DNA of 64,000 nucleotides. Origin: Microstegium vimineum. Lineage: Eukaryota; Streptophyta; Magnoliopsida; Poales; Poaceae. Location of the stretch: the NCBI GenBank assembly GCA_022036555.1, contig CM039126.1, positions 31,519,925-31,583,924 on the forward strand, in the 5' to 3' direction. The translations under genes were made by a program, and so were the position numbers. Within the stretch, counting starts at the first letter, position 1; each line of letters opens with the position of its first letter. Of this stretch, positions 59,170-64,000 are shown piece by piece. The notes beneath the pieces were generated by a model. It saw only the letters and a program-made list of their open reading frames with translations, was not told the DNA's origin and ran no database searches.

Positions 59170-62100
59170 TTATCCTTTGCATAGAAGATTTGCAAAACAT
59201 CCTTTGCAAGGACGAAGGGTCATCTCTGTATGCGGTCTTGGATAGATCAACGTAGTGAACCCATCCTTATCGGTGTTGATTTCATTCAGCCGGACCCACA
59301 GACAATGGAGAAGAGAAACTTTCAACTGATGTCCATAGTCTAGCTCCCATATCTCATCTATGAAACCATAGTATGTTGCCACCACCGTGCCGTACTCATC
59401 GTGGGCGTCAAAACGAACACCACTGTTTTGGTTGGTGCTCTTGTCGTCCTGTTTTTTTGTGTAAAATGTAAAACCATTTATTTGATATCCTTGGTACATC
59501 ATTATCGTAGTCGAAGGTACGGGGCTAAGAGATCGAGCTGACATCCCGTCACCCTTCCTAACCTTTGGTGTCGAAACCAGTCACCGAATTCCTCCTTATG
59601 TTTTTTCTGAAGCCAAGCCTGTGACCTACCAATGTGCTTATTTTGCAGAAACTGCTTGTGCTCATCAATGTATGCCATCACACCATTGGCCTGCTGGAGA
59701 ACAACGAAGTGTGCTTGTCTGAAGGAGACCACTTCGTCTATTTTGACAGCTTTCTCACCTATTGTTCCTTTGCCCCCTAGTCTTCCATCGTGATGAGATA
59801 CTGGAACTCCGATCCACTTGATGTCCAGATAATATGTGGAGAACTCAATAGCCTCCTCCGTTGACCATCCTTCTACCATGCTCCCTTTCTGGTCTGAATT
59901 TATTCCTAACATACCGCCTGAAAACTTTCATCATCCTCTCGAAAGGAAACATTTGGTGTAGGTACATTGGGCCAAGGGCTTTTATTTGATCCACAAGATG
60001 AACAAGTAGATGCACTAAAATGTCGAAGTAAGTCGGTGGAAATGCATCTCAAGCCTGCATAGAATCTCGGCTATCTCCTGCTTCAGGTGGTCTAGCTTGC
60101 CCCCTTCAATGACCTTTTCAGAGATCGCGTTGAAGAACGAACACAACTTTATGATTGGAGCGCGGACCTTGTCAGGGAGGATACCTCGTAGGGCAACTGA
60201 GAGCAGTTGAGTCATTATGACATGACAGTCATGGGCCTTCATAGAACCATAGTTAAACCTAAGTTCTCTCATGTTAACTAGCCTCTTCGGGTTCCCACAG
60301 TAGCCACTCGGTACTTTGAGATCATTGAAGAAAGAAATAAGCATTTCTTTTTCCTCCTTTTTTAGTGTCCAAGATGCCACCGGAAGTTTCAAGTGGCCAT
60401 CCTCAAGAGTTACTGGGTGCAACTCCTTCCTGAGGCCCAGGTGTTGCATGTCCAAGCGTGTCGCGAGAGAATCCTTGCTTGTCCCCCCTGGTGTTCATCA
60501 ACGTGTTTAGTGTGTTACCGCACACGTTTTTAGTTATGTGCATTGGATCAAGACAGTGACGTACACTCAAAGTGGCCAATAAGGTAGTTTCCAAAAGATT
60601 GATTTTTTCTTCCAGATACTATCGGTTGGCGCAGGTACTGCCCCTTCCCCCTTCCCAAGGACAACATTTGTGAGTTTGCTTAATTGTTGAAGCATCTATT
60701 TCCCGTCTTGATACTTTGGAGGTCCACGTTTCTCAGTTGTCCCATTAAAATCTTTTGTATTCCTGCGGTAAGGGTGATCACGGCGTTAGGAACCTACGGC
60801 GTCCGATGTAGACCATCTTCCTGTTTTCTGGTAGATGTCTAGCATCAGTCCCGTCCAAGCACTCGACACACCCAGTGTATCCTTTTGTCTTCTCTCCAGA
60901 CAAGCAACCTCGCCCTGGTAGGTCGGTGATTGTAACGATAAGTACAACCTTTATCGTGACATGTTCTTTTTTGTACTCATCCCAAACATCCTTCACACCC
61001 GTCTCCCACATCTGTAGTAGTTCATCGATCACTGGTTCTAGAAGCACATCGATATCATTACCAGGTTGTCTTGGCCCTTGGATTAGTAGTGGCATCTAGA
61101 CGTATGACCGTTTTCATACATAGCCAGGGTGGAAGATTGTATATACATAGCGTCACTGGCCAAGTGCTATGATTGGTTCTAACCTAGTCAAATGGATTCA
61201 TCCCATCTGTGCTCAAAGGTAACCACAGATGCCTTACCTCTCCACCGATGTTCTATAGAACACAGTGTTGATAGTCCTCCAGTCCGACCATCGGCGAGGT
61301 GCCTCAACATTGAATCTTTGTTTCGCTCTTCGCCGTGCCAACGCAACAGCTTGGCTGACTTTGCATTTGCAAACAACCTGTGCACTCGTGGAGCTATAGG
61401 AAAATACCACACGGACTTGACCGGCCCTCCTCTGGTCTTGCTTCCTTCATTTGATGGCCCTTGCTTGTATCGGAGAGTTTACACTTGGGACATGCATCCA
61501 AGTCTTTGTATTTCTCTCTACTTACAATATGCAGTCGTTGAAACACGCGTGGATTTTCTCAACCTCGAGGCCAATTGGGCAAATCATTTGCTTGGCTAGG
61601 TAAGTCTTTTCTGCTAACTCGGTACCCTTCGGAACAGTTTATAAAGTATATCTAACAAGTTATCGAAGCCTTTATCACTCAACCCATTCGTTGATTTGAA
61701 CTCCAATAGCATGATGTTGGCTTCCAGTTTGCTTATTGGGCAGGTTGGATACAATGGTGTTTTTGCATCCTTTCTCATGGTCTCCAGTTTTTTCAACTGT
61801 GAAGCACTAAGGAATCCCCCATGCACGTCATGTAGAAGCTGTGAAATGCCATCATTTTCCTCTGTGTCGTCAGCTAATGTATTCATAATACATCATCATT
61901 GGTAGGCACATGTTCCTCTGTGTAATCATGAACATGCAATAATGCATTCAGTGATACACTAGGCATGGACACATCATCATTGCTTTCTTGTGCAAATTTT
62001 GACCAACCTTCCCATGCAAAGTCCAAATGGTGTAGTTCCTCATGAACCCCCTTGTGATCAAGTGCAATCGTATATGCTCCACGTCGCCCAATTTTCTCGT

Positions 62101-62238
62101 ATTCTTGCAGTCTTTGCATGGATAGAATACAAGATTTGAGTCCCCAGCATTGGCTCTAGCTCGCTTGATGAAATCATCGATTCCCATCAAGTACCGTGGG
62201 TCTGTACATGACAGATCATATATCCACCCTCGAGCCAT
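59170..62238 (-). pseudogene. CACTA-3 TNP2-type transposase, frameshifted
   Basis: ATG at 62238..62236 begins the transposase-associated domain (MARGWIYDLSCTDPRYLMG, then YPCKDCKN). The core follows in pieces: 61886..61614, then STDGMNPF near 61200, IYNLPPWL near 61130, and GPRQPGNDIDVLLEP through GYTGCVECLD at 61095..60850. A DUF4218-like part is at 60455..60015 and onward to about 59840 (APIIKLCSFFNAISEKVI, VEGWSTEEAIEF). A DUF4216-like C terminus is at 59500..59180 (YQINGFTFYTKKQDDK, YYGFIDEIWELDYG). At least four frameshifts or stops (near 62010, 61400, 61080, 60600, 59530) break it, so this copy is unlikely to make transposase. It is the terminal-binding and cutting protein of the element. 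Confidence 0.87.
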
Positions 62239-62909
62239 GTCTGCACAGATAAAATGAGCAGAGCAGAGGAAACATAGGAACATATTAATAAGAGTCTTTC
62301 TGAACAATATTCTTCGATATAATTTGAATTTGGTTGCGCTATAAAAAGTGAGACAACAATAGATAACAATGGATGCATAGAGTATTAAATGTAAGTATTA
62401 AATGCATGCATGGAGTATTAAATGTAAGTAATAAATACCGAATCTATTCCACATCCCATCAAATCTGTAATGCATGCATGGAGTATTAAATGTAAGTAAT
62501 AAATATAACTAATTACAAATTTTATCCATAATTTTGAGACGAATCTTTCGAACCTAGCTACTCAATGATTGAACAATAATTACCCAATAAAAACAAAGTG
62601 CAACAATTTTTATAAGTAATTTAGGATATAAAAGCTACAAAAAATGGACACAAATTGCAACAACCCTCTTCTTGATCATGAAAAATAGCATAGCTCTAAA
62701 CTATGAATTTACACACAAAAACAATGTAAACCAACAATTCTAAAGAAATATGCTTGTTACTAACCAAGAGCAAGAAGATATGAGGATCCAAGAGTGAAGA
62801 AGAGCCAACAATGGAGTTCAAGAAATCCACCAGCCGCAACAATGGAGAGAGGAGCTCCTCACGCACTGTTCTGTACTGTTGGGGCAGAGGTGATAGAGGA
62901 GATCGTGTG

Positions 62910-62916
62910 CTTTATA
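62910..62916 (-). promoter_or_regulatory. TATA-like box at CACTA-3 5' end
   Basis: On the minus strand TATAAAG in GTACAGTATAAAGCAC, right after the right-end subterminal repeats and about 670 bp before the TNP2 start, leaving room for a spliced leader. Confidence 0.5.
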
Positions 62917-62929
62917 CTGTACACAACAT

Positions 62930-63104
62930 CACTGTCGGTTTTAGCCACGAACCGACAGTGATGATAAGTTTCACTGCCGGTTCAGCCCCTGCCCCCAATA
63001 ATTGGGGCCTGTCAGAGCATGAACCGGCAGTGATAAACATCACTGCCAGCGAAAACAAAAACCGACAGTGATGGGCCGCAGTGAATGCCTATTCTGTAGT
63101 GGTG
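62930..63104. repeat. CACTA-3 right subterminal repeats
   Basis: CACTGTCGGTT/ACCGACAGTG and CACTGCCGGTT units within 175 bp of the right terminus. Confidence 0.85.
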
Positions 63105-63298
63105 AACACCACTCATGCATGTCATGGCTTGGCTGCTCGATCTTGTTTACACTTGCCTTCAACTTTCCTTAAACTCACAATATATACACCTAAATATATA
63201 GTAACTATTGTCAAATTCTAATGTGGGATTAATTCTTCATCGTACTAACATTTTTTTCTTATGGGTCTTGAAATTTATTTCGTCTATTAAGATTTGTC

Positions 63299-64000
63299 CA
63301 CTACAAGAAAACTGGAATTGCCTTGAGGGTCCAGAATTTTCTTGAGGGCCAAAATCAAACCGCCAAGGAAACGGCAGTTCCACTAGACACTAAAGGAAAG
63401 ATATTTCCTTGGAGGCTTTTGTAAACCGCCAAGGAAAATAGGTATTTCCTTGGCGGTTTCTAGTCACCTTCAAGGAAATGACGTATTTCCTTAAGTGTCA
63501 TTATTTTCCGCCAAACAAATTACCTTTTCCTTGGGTGTGTTATAAGTCGCCAAGAAAATTGCCATTTCCTTGACTATTTATAGAAACACTCAAGGAAATT
63601 ACACTTTTCTTGAGTGTTGGCGCAAAACCTCCAAGGGAATTGCCTGTTTTCTTAGGATTGCTTTTAAAACTAAATGGCAAATCAAGTGTTATTCTCTTTT
63701 TAATATATGCCTCTAGACTAGTGCCACTAATTGTACATTTTGACAACTATTTTGGCTCACTTAAACACATGTGATACACTACATTGCTGCCATCAACAGG
63801 TGCCCTATATAGTTCCACAATATACTTAATTAGTACATGCGCCCTTGAGATTTTTGTGGAGCCACCTGTACTGTATTCAAGTTTATATTAGAGTGCATTA
63901 ATAATGGATTTATTTGTATCAAGTTCTTTGTTAACTGACATGTGTCTCTAGCCACTTGGTAGTTAACACTCGTTATTTGTTTCCACACATAATTCTTCAC
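63299..64000. mobile_element. left end of another CACTA-type element (CACTA-4), runs off the window
   Basis: Begins CACTACAAGAAAACTGGAAT. It is followed by a cluster of CCGCCAAGGAAA/TTTCCTTGGCGG subterminal-type repeats to about 63660. No coding region in the visible 700 bp. The right end and target duplication lie outside the window. Confidence 0.65.

Larger units (their letters stand above)
53070..63104 (-). mobile_element. CACTA-3, full-length CACTA (En/Spm) element with two decayed genes
   Basis: Left end CATTACTACAGAACAGGCA; the right end inverted reads CACCACTACAGAATAGGCA. The 3-bp TSD AAC is perfect (53067..53069 and 63105..63107). 10.0 kb. Both genes are on the minus strand: TNP2 (59170..62238) and a second gene with transposase-24-like, DUF8039-like and Ulp1-like parts (53506..56752). 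Subterminal CACTGCCGGTT repeats occur at both ends and, unusually, also in the middle (58145..58350). Confidence 0.93.

Noticed and set aside
1..64000. tRNA, rRNA, miRNA precursor or organelle insertion
   Set aside because: No tRNA-type A/B boxes with cloverleaf, rRNA core or organellar gene was recognised by eye; tRNA-like strings seen are retroelement primer sites.

Overview
This window is plant nuclear DNA, most likely from a panicoid grass (the sorghum, sugarcane and Miscanthus group is my best guess; species not certain). The reasons are very GC-rich single-exon genes, Tekay/Del-type chromovirus LTRs with GC islands, SIRE-type copia elements, large CACTA (En/Spm) elements, and PIF/Harbinger and Stowaway elements. 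I see only two probable host genes, both on the minus strand: a 115-residue single-membrane-span protein resembling plant mitochondrial complex I subunit ESSS (2033..2380), and a 176-residue protein of unknown function (51535..52065). Almost everything else is transposable elements, many of whose borders can be fixed to the base by target-site duplications (TSDs).

Layout. 1-2600: complex I-like gene and, downstream of it, a 5'-truncated LINE with a 15-bp TSD. 2603-14542: complete but broken Ty3/gypsy chromovirus (TSD TACAC), inserted 222 bp upstream of that gene's start codon. 14565-18390: Stowaway-like MITE, a degenerate long-TIR element, and a PIF/Harbinger-like element (TSD TTA) that carries the 5' part of a type II inositol polyphosphate 5-phosphatase (FRA3-like) gene. 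19341-27640: tail of an old gypsy integrase, split by a minus-strand Athila/Tat-like element (TSD GCCAT).

27784-51024 is a deep nest. A hAT-like MITE was split by a copia solo LTR (TSD ATGAG); CACTA-1 entered that LTR (TSD GCT); a SIRE-type gag-only copia element entered the protease exon of CACTA-1 (TSD GGGGC); and a gypsy solo LTR entered the copia element (TSD ATAGT). CACTA-2 (TSD AGA), a non-autonomous foldback-like element, sits in the right part of the outer MITE. 51066-52292: a MITE and the second host gene. 52927-63104: CACTA-3 (TSD AAC, 10 kb), with a broken TNP2 transposase gene and a second gene that combines Transposase_24-like, DUF8039-like and Ulp1-like (C48) protease parts. 63299 to the window end: left end of another CACTA-like element.

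How parts work together: TNP2 binds and cuts CACTA termini, and the second gene of such elements supplies an accessory DNA-binding or protease product. CACTA-2 shares termini and subterminal repeats with CACTA-3 and probably depended on that family. I found no tRNA, rRNA, CRISPR array or bacterial-type system, and I do not claim a new defence or metabolic system. The most unusual items are the captured phosphatase fragment, the third internal cluster of subterminal repeats plus TATA box in CACTA-3, the TNP2/Ulp1 internal-deletion fusion in CACTA-1, and the exact nested insertions.
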